Assembly (NCBI GenBank): GCA_945873065.1
Contig: CAMCBN010000005.1
Coordinates: 1 to 64,000 of the forward strand
Direction of reading: 5' to 3'
From: an uncultured Candidatus Saccharibacteria bacterium
GTDB taxonomy: Bacteria; Patescibacteriota; Saccharimonadia; Saccharimonadales; Saccharimonadaceae
Length of the DNA: 64,000 nucleotides
The notes beneath the pieces are model-generated. The model was not told the DNA's origin. It saw only the letters and a list, made by a program, of their open reading frames with translations, and did not search any database. Shown here piece by piece: positions 9,391 through 17,453 of the stretch; position 1 is the stretch's first letter, and each line of letters begins with the position of its first letter. The position numbers were made by a program, and so were the translations under genes.

Positions 9391-9939
9391 ATGAGACGAA
9401 ATGAACTACTACCGCGCTCTTTGCGAGGAGCGACTATTTTAACAATTGGCCTATCGGCTTTAACTGGCTGCAGTGCTGCCGCAGAGTACGGGCAAGCACC
9501 AAAAGCACCCGTAGCGGAGCAACAAAACGCCGCCGCAATGGAGGCGGGCGCCCAGGCACAAGCCAACGCAACAGATCTAATTGACCGCTATCAAGCCTAT
9601 CTCGACGCAACGAAGCGTGGTGATACCGACACAGCCTCGCCTTTACCAAGTGATGCAGTTATAGTAGAGCGGCGTATCGGCGATGGTGGCAGTATCGGTA
9701 CCGCTGTTGATGCTGCTATGAAAAACTACGCCGAGGAGAGTCACGCAAATGGAGAAGACATCATATGGGACTCAGTCCAAAATGGCATCACCAATGCGAC
9801 GAGCGCACATATCAAAGAAACGCTCGGTATAACGATGCCTCACCCTAACGATTCTGTCTCTGTAGCTATCTACGATGCAGATGGCGACCCCGCCACTGAA
9901 GGGTCTGTCGCTGTCCCTGTCGACATCAAGGTCGGATAA
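9391..9939 (+). CDS. Putative lipoprotein
   Basis: A 182-residue secreted protein of unknown function. The basic N-terminus and hydrophobic stretch end in a lipobox LTGC (Cys near residue 26), so it is probably lipidated and held on the outer face of the membrane. An Ala-rich linker follows, then a mixed domain. TATAAT lies 9 nt before ATG 9391. An earlier in-frame start at 9352 would place the start inside the promoter and is rejected. Confidence 0.7.
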   Translation: MRRNELLPRSLRGATILTIGLSALTGCSAAAEYGQAPKAPVAEQQNAAAMEAGAQAQANATDLIDRYQAYLDATKRGDTDTASPLPSDAVIVERRIGDGGSIGTAVDAAMKNYAEESHANGEDIIWDSVQNGITNATSAHIKETLGITMPHPNDSVSVAIYDADGDPATEGSVAVPVDIKVG

Positions 9940-10031
9940 GGCTCACTACCTACAGTCTTAGTACAGCTACTTTCACCTATGCTAAACTCTTACTCGTTGC
10001 ACCTCTCGGTGTCGATTGTTATACTGTTTTT

Positions 10032-10463
10032 ATGAAGGATTTTTCATTCTCGGTCAGTCTAATTCGTGCATGGTTGCGCGGTCGTGTCGCTGTGGACGAT
10101 TCGCTTGTTCACGTTACGCTACCCTATACAATTTTTTGGATAATATCGCTTGGCTCCCACCGTGAATCAATCCCCGCAAAAAATATTAGCAGCGTCAAAG
10201 AAATCTTTCATATATCAGTTCCCCAAATTATCGTTGGAATCGTCATGGTCTATTTCACGATGTTTGATATTACCCATGGGCACAAACCGCTGGCAATCTT
10301 CCTGCTATTTTTCCTTGGCGTTATACTGATTTTAGATGCTATTCGCGTCATTATCACGATAGAAAAATCCGGTCAATCACTAGCTATCCGCCTACCTTTT
10401 TATGAGAGAGCCAAAGCAAGGCAGATCACATCCGCTCTACGACAGCTCATACAACGTCAGTAA
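10032..10463 (+). CDS. Small membrane protein with PH-like fold
   Basis: A 143-residue protein. Two hydrophobic segments in the middle (around PQIIVGIVMVYFTMF and AIFLLFFLGVILIL) sit between an N-terminal beta-rich part (VDDSLVHVTLPYTIF) and a C-terminal strand-and-helix part. The layout resembles bacterial PH-domain membrane proteins, but the match is weak and the function is unknown. A TATACT hexamer ends 6 nt before the ATG. Confidence 0.55.
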   Translation: MKDFSFSVSLIRAWLRGRVAVDDSLVHVTLPYTIFWIISLGSHRESIPAKNISSVKEIFHISVPQIIVGIVMVYFTMFDITHGHKPLAIFLLFFLGVILILDAIRVIITIEKSGQSLAIRLPFYERAKARQITSALRQLIQRQ

Positions 10464-10501
10464 GAGCTAGCTGTTCGCGACTCAACCCTCTATAGTTAAT
10501 G

Positions 10502-11008
10502 TTAGATAAAATCACTATCTTCACTAACAGCCTCCTCATCATACGGAAACTCAATGTTATATTCTTTCTTTAACTGTACACGATCGACAGCCGATTCATT
10601 AGTGTCAATCAAAAATCGGCGATTCAACATGGTGCGACCAAGCAGAATCGGATAGATCTTTTTTGACCTGTCAGCCAGCGTGAATTTTGCATTAAAAATC
10701 TTTGGTCCCAATTTTACCTTGAATCGCACATCATAACGCTCTTCGCGATGCCCAAACGAATTTGCAACTATTACCTTTTGGAACTTATCTGTCGCTATAC
10801 GTTGCGCCATTGACCCGCACACCGGGTGTCCACCAAATAACGTAAACGAAACAATTCCATCTTTTTCAACAATATCGCTGGCATGCACCGCCGAGCGATA
10901 TGCCCCACTGTCTACCTTAGCCGGAACACCATGAATATTCAGATCAACGAAATTAAGCCGCTCGGAGCGACCTATAATTAATTTATGAAAATCGTTGCGC
11001 GTAGACAT
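10502..11008 (-). CDS. Retropepsin-like aspartic protease (RimB/COG4067 family)
   Basis: A 168-residue protein with the family signature VDSGAYRSAVHA (catalytic Asp33 in DSG) near the N-terminus and the C-terminal LLGRTMLNRRFLIDT. Relatives are encoded next to RimK-like ATP-grasp ligases and are thought to remove or process the added amino acids (family knowledge). Here it lies downstream of a decayed ATP-grasp gene and a DUF1704 peptidase. A TATAAT at about 11053 gives a leader of roughly 40 nt, so this gene has its own promoter. Confidence 0.8.
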   Translation of the reverse strand: MSTRNDFHKLIIGRSERLNFVDLNIHGVPAKVDSGAYRSAVHASDIVEKDGIVSFTLFGGHPVCGSMAQRIATDKFQKVIVANSFGHREERYDVRFKVKLGPKIFNAKFTLADRSKKIYPILLGRTMLNRRFLIDTNESAVDRVQLKKEYNIEFPYDEEAVSEDSDFI

Positions 11009-11136
11009 AATGATTCAATGCGGCTAGCTTTTCCTATCCTATATGTTATAATTATACCAATAATCAAATGTTTTGTAAATAGTTATGCATATCCTTCTTG
11101 TCGGAAAAGCCTTTTCAGAAATTAAACAATACTTGG

Positions 11137-11777
11137 TCAGCAAACATCACCTTTATCGCACATACTGATATCCAGAGAGGGGTATGTAACCATCGTGTCT
11201 GTTATGGTACGGCGAACATCATTTTCGTTTTTAAGGAGCTGCTCAATCGTGCTTACGCCATCGCCAGTCACCGCGGGGCGCTTACGCAATATGGCTGCTC
11301 GTAAACGTTGTTTTATGATCACGAAACGGACTTCTTCACCAGTAATTTGCTCTTGTACGACTAGAGCACTATCTTGCTCGAGTCCACTTTTTACCGCATC
11401 ATACAAGCTATCTATTGTCATAATGTCCCTTACGATAGAGATCCATAGACCGGCTTCACGATAAGCGGTGCACGTTGTATGATATCTTCGTAATGGGCAA
11501 GCTGTGTGTGGTCGTCTATTCGTATTGTCATCGGAACACGATACCCCATGCTTGCAACGTAATCACTAGCCAAAGACTTGTTGCGGGAAAGTTCACGAAT
11601 GGCATTATGAGTCGTCGGATATGCAAGAGCTGGGCTATGATAAGTCATCCATCGAACGCGTCCGTCTTTGAAAAATCGCGTGAAAGGGATTTGATCAATC
11701 ATGAACTGTTCTGCAACAAAACCTCTTGCCACCAAAGCCTGGGTTATAATTGCAATATTTGACGTTTTGTCTTCCAT
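11137..11777 (-). pseudogene. ATP-grasp ligase remnant, frameshifted and truncated
   Basis: The first frame (11777-11430) carries an ATP-grasp N-terminus with SRNKSLASDYVASMGYRVP and the nucleotide-binding IVKPVYGSLS, then stops at TAA. The next frame, offset by one base, continues with ALVVQEQITGEEVRFVII and RPAVTGDGVSTIEQLL, typical of cyanophycin-synthetase/RimK-like ATP-grasp, and stops at 11137. The C-terminal catalytic part with the metal ligands is missing. Total length is about 210 codons against more than 300 expected. The start is still intact: TATAAT-N7-ATG at 11777. It is transcribed right after the DUF1704 gene. Confidence 0.75.
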
Positions 11778-11785
11778 GTGTTCTA

Positions 11786-13150
11786 TTATACACCCTCAAC
11801 TACCGATTTAATCGACGAGGGCATTGGTGCCATTTCATTGAGAAGTTCTCGATCAATAGGATTAAACGGATTAAATTTTGCCGAAAGCAACCAGCGCATA
11901 CCTTCATCAACCTGATCCGCCTCTGCTATAGCGTTAAGCAGTTTCCAGGCGCCATTAAGACCATGGAGGTAATTAATATCTTTGCGGTGCGCGATACCAC
12001 GATCGATATCCGTCATGCCTGCAAATGTACGACGGATTTGCCTTTCAGCCATTCGTTCTGCCTGGGAAATTTTCTCTGGAGTCAGTTTATCGCCCGCTAG
12101 CGTAATCTGACGCATAGACTTCGTCAGCTGAGCAACTTTATCTTGAGACAGACCGAGCGATTCAACAAAGCCGATTGACACATAATGATCAATGCCTCGA
12201 TTCGGATCATATTTTCTATTAAGACACTGTTCAAGTGCAATCTCAAACGACTCTTCAAACTCACTATATGTCGCCGTGCCTGCTACACCAATCTCGTCAC
12301 CATTAGATTCTGCAATACCAGACCTAAGGGCGTGCCCAAATACCTCGTGAACAACAAGGTTTTTAGCAATATCCTTTGAAACTTGTTTCTGCGAAGGAAC
12401 GACCACTTCGCGCGAAGACGCACGCACAGAAACAGCACTCTTTGCCCGCTCAATCACTTTAGCCTTCCAGCCATTGTTGCGTAAATCAGGAGTGGTATCG
12501 ATCGCCAGATTAAACACCTCGACCAACTGGCTTGCATCAAGTTCGTCGCTCTCAACAGTATTGATCATCTCAAAAATATCGCTAAACTGGCCTTCGAGCC
12601 ACTCACCAACTACAGTCAAAGTCTTTTCTGATGGCTGCTCTAACATCACTTCTTCGCCTTCAATTTGTACCGCACTCGCATAGTCATCAAGTTCATCGAG
12701 AAGCGAGGCTTTTGCTATTTCCAAATCCTTCGGAACAGACGTCGCTTCTAAAAGTTCTATCTTTTTACACAAAGCCGCCTTGAACAGCACCGGGCTGTAA
12801 TGGCTATAGCGCTCAGCCTCAAGTCTACGAATATCATCGCTTCTGTCCACCTCGCCAGTTACCTGGTCAACCATTACCCCAGCGAGCGCCAATTCTAATA
12901 GCCGCTGACGAATCAAGCCTTTTACAGCTAAAGTCGAGGAGTCCATCGTATCGTGCAATTCTTCGAGATAAGTCGCCAACTCGTCCTGAGAAGTATGCGC
13001 CCCTTCAGGATCATATTCATCGACTGTCCTTTTAGAGAGAATCGTATCGCCATTTGAAGAAGCTAGCGTGTCAAGTTTTGCAGGCGTATAGGGCGATGAC
13101 CGTCGTATAGCTTCTGTGGCGCCTTGTAAAACCTGTCTCTCTGTATTCAC
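11786..13150 (-). CDS. DUF1704 family metallopeptidase (MATCAP/QEGLA-like)
   Basis: A 454-residue protein. The HEVFGH motif at residues 268-273 is an HEXXXH zinc site typical of DUF1704, the family that includes eukaryotic tyrosine carboxypeptidases (MATCAP). The glutamate-rich EESFEIALEQ and following helices match the downstream part of the domain. It is probably a soluble, zinc-dependent carboxypeptidase. Its bacterial substrate is unknown. It heads a cluster with an ATP-grasp remnant and a retropepsin, so processing of ligase-added amino acids is a plausible link (inference). It starts with GTG. Confidence 0.78.
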   Translation of the reverse strand: MNTERQVLQGATEAIRRSSPYTPAKLDTLASSNGDTILSKRTVDEYDPEGAHTSQDELATYLEELHDTMDSSTLAVKGLIRQRLLELALAGVMVDQVTGEVDRSDDIRRLEAERYSHYSPVLFKAALCKKIELLEATSVPKDLEIAKASLLDELDDYASAVQIEGEEVMLEQPSEKTLTVVGEWLEGQFSDIFEMINTVESDELDASQLVEVFNLAIDTTPDLRNNGWKAKVIERAKSAVSVRASSREVVVPSQKQVSKDIAKNLVVHEVFGHALRSGIAESNGDEIGVAGTATYSEFEESFEIALEQCLNRKYDPNRGIDHYVSIGFVESLGLSQDKVAQLTKSMRQITLAGDKLTPEKISQAERMAERQIRRTFAGMTDIDRGIAHRKDINYLHGLNGAWKLLNAIAEADQVDEGMRWLLSAKFNPFNPIDRELLNEMAPMPSSIKSVVEGV

Positions 13151-13333
13151 TCTATGACAATAACATAATTTTTTATAAAAAGCAATGATTCTATGTTATC
13201 TACGAAAATAGGCCTCGCTTCTTCGTGCCGTCTTACGAAGCACCTTCTTTATCTCGTCCTCAGAAGCAGTTTTTAGCAGTCTTCGACACACCTAATATTT
13301 CATAATAGTCGCACTTGTTCATATATGTTTGTA

Positions 13334-13339
13334 TATAAT
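13334..13339 (+). promoter_or_regulatory. -10 hexamer TATAAT of the HdeD-like gene
   Basis: A perfect TATAAT lies immediately upstream of a CIRCE operator (13341-13367). Transcription would start inside the operator, giving a leader of about 65 nt that contains an AGGAGG Shine-Dalgarno. Confidence 0.65.
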
Positions 13340-13340
13340 T

Positions 13341-13367
13341 TTATCACTCCAAGTGCAAGAGTGCTAA
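13341..13367 (+). promoter_or_regulatory. CIRCE operator (HrcA site) of the HdeD-like gene
   Basis: TTATCACTC-N9-GAGTGCTAA, one mismatch from the CIRCE consensus, lying just downstream of the -10 box. HrcA, encoded at 19473-20252, should repress this promoter. Confidence 0.85.
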
Positions 13368-13413
13368 TAGTCTAAAGTGTGGTATGATGGAGCAAGGATT
13401 AGGAGGAATCATC

Positions 13414-14013
13414 ATGAATCAACTTCGGTTATTTTTACAGCAAGCGCGCCAAGAATTATTACTAATCGGTATCTCACTCATTTTGTTCGGTCTGTTGGCA
13501 TTATTCGTACCTGGCATCACTCTGACATTATTTGCCCAGATCATCGCTGGACTCGTCACGCTATGGGGCATTGTAAACATCATCGGAAGCGTGCGACGGC
13601 GCACCCATGATTTGTGGCTGCTCGGCGTAGTAACTGGTGGACTGATTTGCCTGATCGGCATCTTAGGAATATCATTTCCATTTATCATCGTTGGCACACT
13701 TTCGGCGCTCATCGGTGTCATTATTTTATTGTGGGGGCTGACAAATATAGCGTTTAGCAAAATTTTCCCAACTGGTAGCCGTGGTCGCATTCGGTGGCTG
13801 GCATCAGGAATGATCAGCGTAGGCGTGGCGCTGACACTACTATTCTTCCCTATCGGCAGCGCGCAAGTTGTAGTGTGGATTATAGGTGGCTATAGTTTAG
13901 TGATGGGTATCAGCTTAATAGGTAATGCATGGGACATTAGTAAAATAGACCAACAACTTAACGAGGCGCGCACTATCAAAAAATCACACGATGTCATTGA
14001 TATTGATGAATAG
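13414..14013 (+). CDS. HdeD/DUF308-like membrane protein in the heat-shock regulon
   Basis: A 199-residue protein with about six membrane segments and the repeated glycine-containing pattern of HdeD/DUF308 proteins (LFGLLALFVPGITL, WGIVNIIGSV, LLWGLTNIAF). ATG 13414 has a strong AGGAGG at 13401-13406. Earlier in-frame starts lack one. HdeD homologues are linked to acid resistance in enterobacteria. Here a CIRCE operator next to its promoter places it under HrcA, pointing to a role in membrane or proteotoxic stress (inference). Confidence 0.8.
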   Translation: MNQLRLFLQQARQELLLIGISLILFGLLALFVPGITLTLFAQIIAGLVTLWGIVNIIGSVRRRTHDLWLLGVVTGGLICLIGILGISFPFIIVGTLSALIGVIILLWGLTNIAFSKIFPTGSRGRIRWLASGMISVGVALTLLFFPIGSAQVVVWIIGGYSLVMGISLIGNAWDISKIDQQLNEARTIKKSHDVIDIDE

Positions 14014-14052
14014 TCGTCGCAGAATCCACCTTATCTGCTATATACTAGAATC

Positions 14053-14427
14053 ATGACAAAATATGAAGGAACAAAGCTAGCCGATTTCTCACCAATCACA
14101 AAGGTTAAGGAATTAGAAATCATCGATATCATCGAAGGCAACGGAGCCGAAGTGCAGCCCGGCGCAACAATTACCGCACATTATACGGGTGCGCTGTGCA
14201 AGAATGGTATTATTTTTCAGAGTAGCCATGACTTTGGAAAGCCAGTCACCTTTGGACTATACCAAGTCATCCAGGGCTGGACCGAAGGCGTACCGGGCAT
14301 GAAAATAGGCGGTATGCGCCGTTTGATTATTCCCAGTGAAATGGCGTACGGATCGGTGCGGGCTGCTAGTAACATTCCGCCGAATAGCGATTTGGTGTTT
14401 GATATTGAGCTGATAGAAATAAAATAA
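14053..14427 (+). CDS. FKBP-type peptidyl-prolyl isomerase
   Basis: A 124-residue cytoplasmic FKBP. It contains the core motifs GATITAHYTGAL, VIQGWTEGVPGMKIGGMRRLIIP and AYGS, and the C-terminal PPNSDLVFDIELIEI. It has no signal peptide. It follows the HdeD-like stress gene by about 40 nt but also has its own TATACT hexamer ending 6 nt before the ATG, so it may be read from both promoters. It catalyses cis-trans isomerisation of prolyl bonds during folding. Confidence 0.92.
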   Translation: MTKYEGTKLADFSPITKVKELEIIDIIEGNGAEVQPGATITAHYTGALCKNGIIFQSSHDFGKPVTFGLYQVIQGWTEGVPGMKIGGMRRLIIPSEMAYGSVRAASNIPPNSDLVFDIELIEIK

Positions 14428-14455
14428 ACAGTCTCATCATCTCTTATCTCTTATC

Positions 14456-14483
14456 AAAAAGACACCCCTAAGGGTGCCTTTTT
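14456..14483. terminator. Bidirectional terminator between the FKBP gene and dnaK
   Basis: AAAAA-GACACCC-CTAA-GGGTGCC-TTTTT. The GC stem is flanked by A5 on one side and T5 on the other, so it can terminate both converging transcripts. Confidence 0.8.
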
Positions 14484-14499
14484 GTGTTACGGGCACAAC

Positions 14500-16398
14500 T
14501 TATTTTTCGTCGACCACCTCACCTTCAACCGGCTCGTCTTTGTCTGATTTTTCATCAGACGACTTTGCGCTGTCCTCCTCGGCTTTTTTGTCATCAGCTC
14601 GCTGTTGGTACAACTTAGCACCGATAGACATTGTGGCATCCCCCAATGCCTTCACCGCTGCTTCGATCTCATCCTTATCTTCGGCATCTTTATGCTTCTC
14701 TGCTTCTTTGACGGCTTTTTCAATAGCCTTTTTGTCCTCATCGGAAATCTTATCTTTGAATTCATCTGGCATTTTCTTTGCCTGATAAATCGCGTTCTCT
14801 AGCTGATTTTTAGCATCGATCACCTCACGCTTTTTCTTGTCTTCATCAGCGTGTATCTCAGCCTCTTTTTGGGCTTTTTCAATGTCCTCTTTACTCATAT
14901 TGCCCGAATTTTGGACAGTGATCGACTGCTCTTTGCCAGTGCCCTTATCTTTGGCAGTAACATTGAGAATACCGTTAGCGTCGATATTAAAGGTGACTTC
15001 GATCTGTGGCACACCACGCGGTGCTGGAGCTATACCGTCAAGAGTGAAACGCCCAAGTGATTTGTTGTCGTTCGCAAATTCGCGCTCACCTTGTAGAACG
15101 TGAATTTCCACCTGAGGCTGGTTATCAGCTGCTGTGCTAAACGTCTGCGACTTGCTGGTCGGCACAGTGGTGTTGCGCTCAATCAATTTGGTTGAGACGC
15201 CGCCCATCGTTTCAATACCAAGGCTCAACGGTGTCACGTCCAGCAACAACACGTCCTTGACATCGCCCGCTAGCACGCCGCCCTGAATAGCTGCGCCAAC
15301 CGCCACCACTTCATCCGGGTTCACGCCTTGCATCGGGTCTTTGCCGAACAGTTTCTTGACGCGCTCAACTACGGCTGGCATACGGGTCATACCACCAACC
15401 AGCACAATTTCGTTAATGTCAGATTTACTGAGACCGGCGTCTTTGAGCGCCTTTTCAACCGGGCTGTCCAAACGATCGAGCAGGTCCTTTACCAAATCTT
15501 CCAATTTGGCCCGCGTCAGGCTTAATTCAAAGTGCTTTGGCCCATCAGCATCAGCGGTGATGAACGGAATATTAACTTCATATTCGGTGGTAGATGATAG
15601 TTCCTTTTTAGCCTTCTCTGCCTCATCCTTCAGGCGCTGCATCGCTGCGTTGTCCTTGCGCAGATCAATACCATCAGACTTTTTGAATTCATCGATAAAG
15701 TAATTGACGATAGCATTGTCAAAATCCTCGCCGCCCAAGTGCGTATCACCGTTGGTCGAGCGCACCTCAAACACGCCATCGCCCAGCTCCAGAATTGATA
15801 CGTCAAACGTACCGCCACCGAGGTCAAAGACAACAATTTTTTCTTCTTTACCTTTTTCCAGACCGTATGCCAGAGCGGCTGCCGTTGGCTCATTGATGAT
15901 GCGCTTGACTTCTAGGCCAGCGATTTTACCAGCGTCCTTCGTTGCCTGGCGCTGTGAGTCGTCAAAGTAAGCCGGCACGGTGATAACTGCTTCAGTGACC
16001 TTTTCACCCAAGAAAGCTTCTGCGTCTGCCTTGATCTTGGACAAAACCATAGCCGAAACTTCTTCTGGGGTGTATTCTTTGTTACCCATCTTAACCGCCA
16101 CACCATCGCCTTTTTTCACGATTTCGAATGGTAAGATATCGAGATCTTTTTGTACTTCTTTGTCGGTGAATTTACGGCCGATAAGACGCTTGACGCCGTA
16201 AATCGTGTTTTTGGCGTTGGTCACCCGCTGGCGCTGCGCCACCTGGCCGACCAGGCGTTCGCCCTTTTTATTGACTGCCACCACTGATGGCGTCGTGCGG
16301 TTACCTTCGGCATTCGCGATCACCTCTGGCTTGCCCGCTACCAGATAAGCGAAGGCGCTGTTGGTTGTACCGAGGTCGATACCGATAATCTTTCCCAT
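14500..16398 (-). CDS. dnaK: Chaperone DnaK (Hsp70)
   Basis: A complete 632-residue Hsp70. The ATPase start is [18 protein letters not shown], with [20 protein letters not shown] and [14 protein letters not shown]. The substrate domain carries [16 protein letters not shown]. The acidic C-terminal tail is Lys/Glu/Asp-rich. ATG 16398 has an AAAGGGGAA Shine-Dalgarno. A start nine codons earlier is possible but unsupported. It stands alone, with grpE-hrcA about 2.6 kb away and no dnaJ in the window. A promoter flanked by two CIRCE elements controls it. Confidence 0.97.
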   Translation of the reverse strand: MGKIIGIDLGTTNSAFAYLVAGKPEVIANAEGNRTTPSVVAVNKKGERLVGQVAQRQRVTNAKNTIYGVKRLIGRKFTDKEVQKDLDILPFEIVKKGDGVAVKMGNKEYTPEEVSAMVLSKIKADAEAFLGEKVTEAVITVPAYFDDSQRQATKDAGKIAGLEVKRIINEPTAAALAYGLEKGKEEKIVVFDLGGGTFDVSILELGDGVFEVRSTNGDTHLGGEDFDNAIVNYFIDEFKKSDGIDLRKDNAAMQRLKDEAEKAKKELSSTTEYEVNIPFITADADGPKHFELSLTRAKLEDLVKDLLDRLDSPVEKALKDAGLSKSDINEIVLVGGMTRMPAVVERVKKLFGKDPMQGVNPDEVVAVGAAIQGGVLAGDVKDVLLLDVTPLSLGIETMGGVSTKLIERNTTVPTSKSQTFSTAADNQPQVEIHVLQGEREFANDNKSLGRFTLDGIAPAPRGVPQIEVTFNIDANGILNVTAKDKGTGKEQSITVQNSGNMSKEDIEKAQKEAEIHADEDKKKREVIDAKNQLENAIYQAKKMPDEFKDKISDEDKKAIEKAVKEAEKHKDAEDKDEIEAAVKALGDATMSIGAKLYQQRADDKKAEEDSAKSSDEKSDKDEPVEGEVVDEK

Positions 16399-16453
16399 AT
16401 AGTCTTTCCCCTTTCGTTTGTTCACAAGACCATTGCGTTTTTCTGATTCTATT

Positions 16454-16480
16454 TTAGCACTCCTTGCCTGTGAGTGCCAA
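16454..16480 (-). promoter_or_regulatory. CIRCE operator, downstream copy at dnaK
   Basis: Minus strand TTGGCACTC-N9-GAGTGCTAA, one mismatch from consensus. It lies just downstream of the dnaK -10 box, in the 5' untranslated region. Confidence 0.85.
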
Positions 16481-16487
16481 CATCTTC

Positions 16488-16516
16488 AGTATAAGAAATT
16501 AGCACTCACGTGTCAA
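16488..16516 (-). promoter_or_regulatory. dnaK promoter
   Basis: TTGACA (16511-16516), a 17-nt spacer and TATACT (16488-16493) on the minus strand. The -35 box lies inside the spacer of the upstream CIRCE. Confidence 0.85.
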
Positions 16517-16525
16517 GAGTGCTAA
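16499..16525 (-). promoter_or_regulatory. CIRCE operator, upstream copy at dnaK
   Basis: A perfect TTAGCACTC-N9-GAGTGCTAA whose N9 holds the TTGACA -35 box. HrcA binding here would block RNA polymerase directly. Confidence 0.95.
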
Positions 16526-16551
16526 TTTAGTTTTCACATAACAATGGTGCT

Positions 16552-17355
16552 TTATTGCACCAAGAACGCAGAAGATCGCGAGGCTTTTTGGACTTTTCTA
16601 TAATTTAGTATTGCCTGAAATAGCAAAACCACCCCTAAAAATACCGGACCATACACAATGTAAAACACACCACCGCGCTGCTCAGGCTCAGTAAGATTAA
16701 ATGCCGCATATACAAAAATCGCCCCTACAAACGGCCACAAGGAGCTCCACGCCACGACCAATCTAGCTCGCTGAGTCACCTTATGGTGGTCTCGTCGTAT
16801 ATGACACACCAATACCCACGACCAACTAACAACGGCCAATACCACACCCAGTGCTAATGCCCACACGTACACGTGAGGGGTATGCTGGCTATGCCGTTCA
16901 ATATCGACCACGCCTACTGATTTATTTAATTTATCTACTGCATCATTGTAGTTTTTTATCGCAGTATTGAGTTCTTCTGAAAAAGCAGTCATCTTAGTAG
17001 CATCTTTTGAATCTAAGACCGTAGGGAAGGTGTCTGTCAATTTTTTCAAAGCCAATACCGCCCGATTAAAATTATTACGAGACTCGATGTATGAGTCGCT
17101 CAGTCCTTTATCTGGAGTGCTATCGACTACGGCTGCGAGAGCTACACCAAGATCTCGGTTCTTTACCTTGAGAATATCGGTAGTCGCTTTTTTATTATTG
17201 TATTCTGCTGCAAATTTTTTCAATGAGGTGTTGATGTGCTCGATTCTGTCGAAATCTCGTTGATTACGATACGGAGCCTCAACGTGAGCCAAATCGCCAC
17301 ATCCAATTACCGCTATCATTAGACTTATTGTCAGTAAAACTATTCGCCTGAGCAT
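16552..17355 (-). CDS. Putative lipoprotein with C-terminal membrane helices
   Basis: A 267-residue protein, not recognised. The signal sequence ends in a lipobox-like AVIGC near residue 19. A predicted extracytoplasmic helical domain (about 30-150) is followed by three membrane segments (VWALALGVVLAVVSW, LWPFVGAIFVYAAF and VYGPVFLGVVLLFQAIL). A lipoprotein with further membrane spans is unusual, so the first segment may be an uncleaved anchor. It lies head to head with the beta-helix protein gene. Confidence 0.6.
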   Translation of the reverse strand: MLRRIVLLTISLMIAVIGCGDLAHVEAPYRNQRDFDRIEHINTSLKKFAAEYNNKKATTDILKVKNRDLGVALAAVVDSTPDKGLSDSYIESRNNFNRAVLALKKLTDTFPTVLDSKDATKMTAFSEELNTAIKNYNDAVDKLNKSVGVVDIERHSQHTPHVYVWALALGVVLAVVSWSWVLVCHIRRDHHKVTQRARLVVAWSSLWPFVGAIFVYAAFNLTEPEQRGGVFYIVYGPVFLGVVLLFQAILNYRKVQKASRSSAFLVQ

Positions 17356-17453
17356 ATGTTATCCAGTGTATCGTACGGTTGCGAAATTGTTAATAGACAT
17401 GGTACACTGGCCGCTACGGGTACTTTGAATTTATTTTGAAATTTATCAATATC

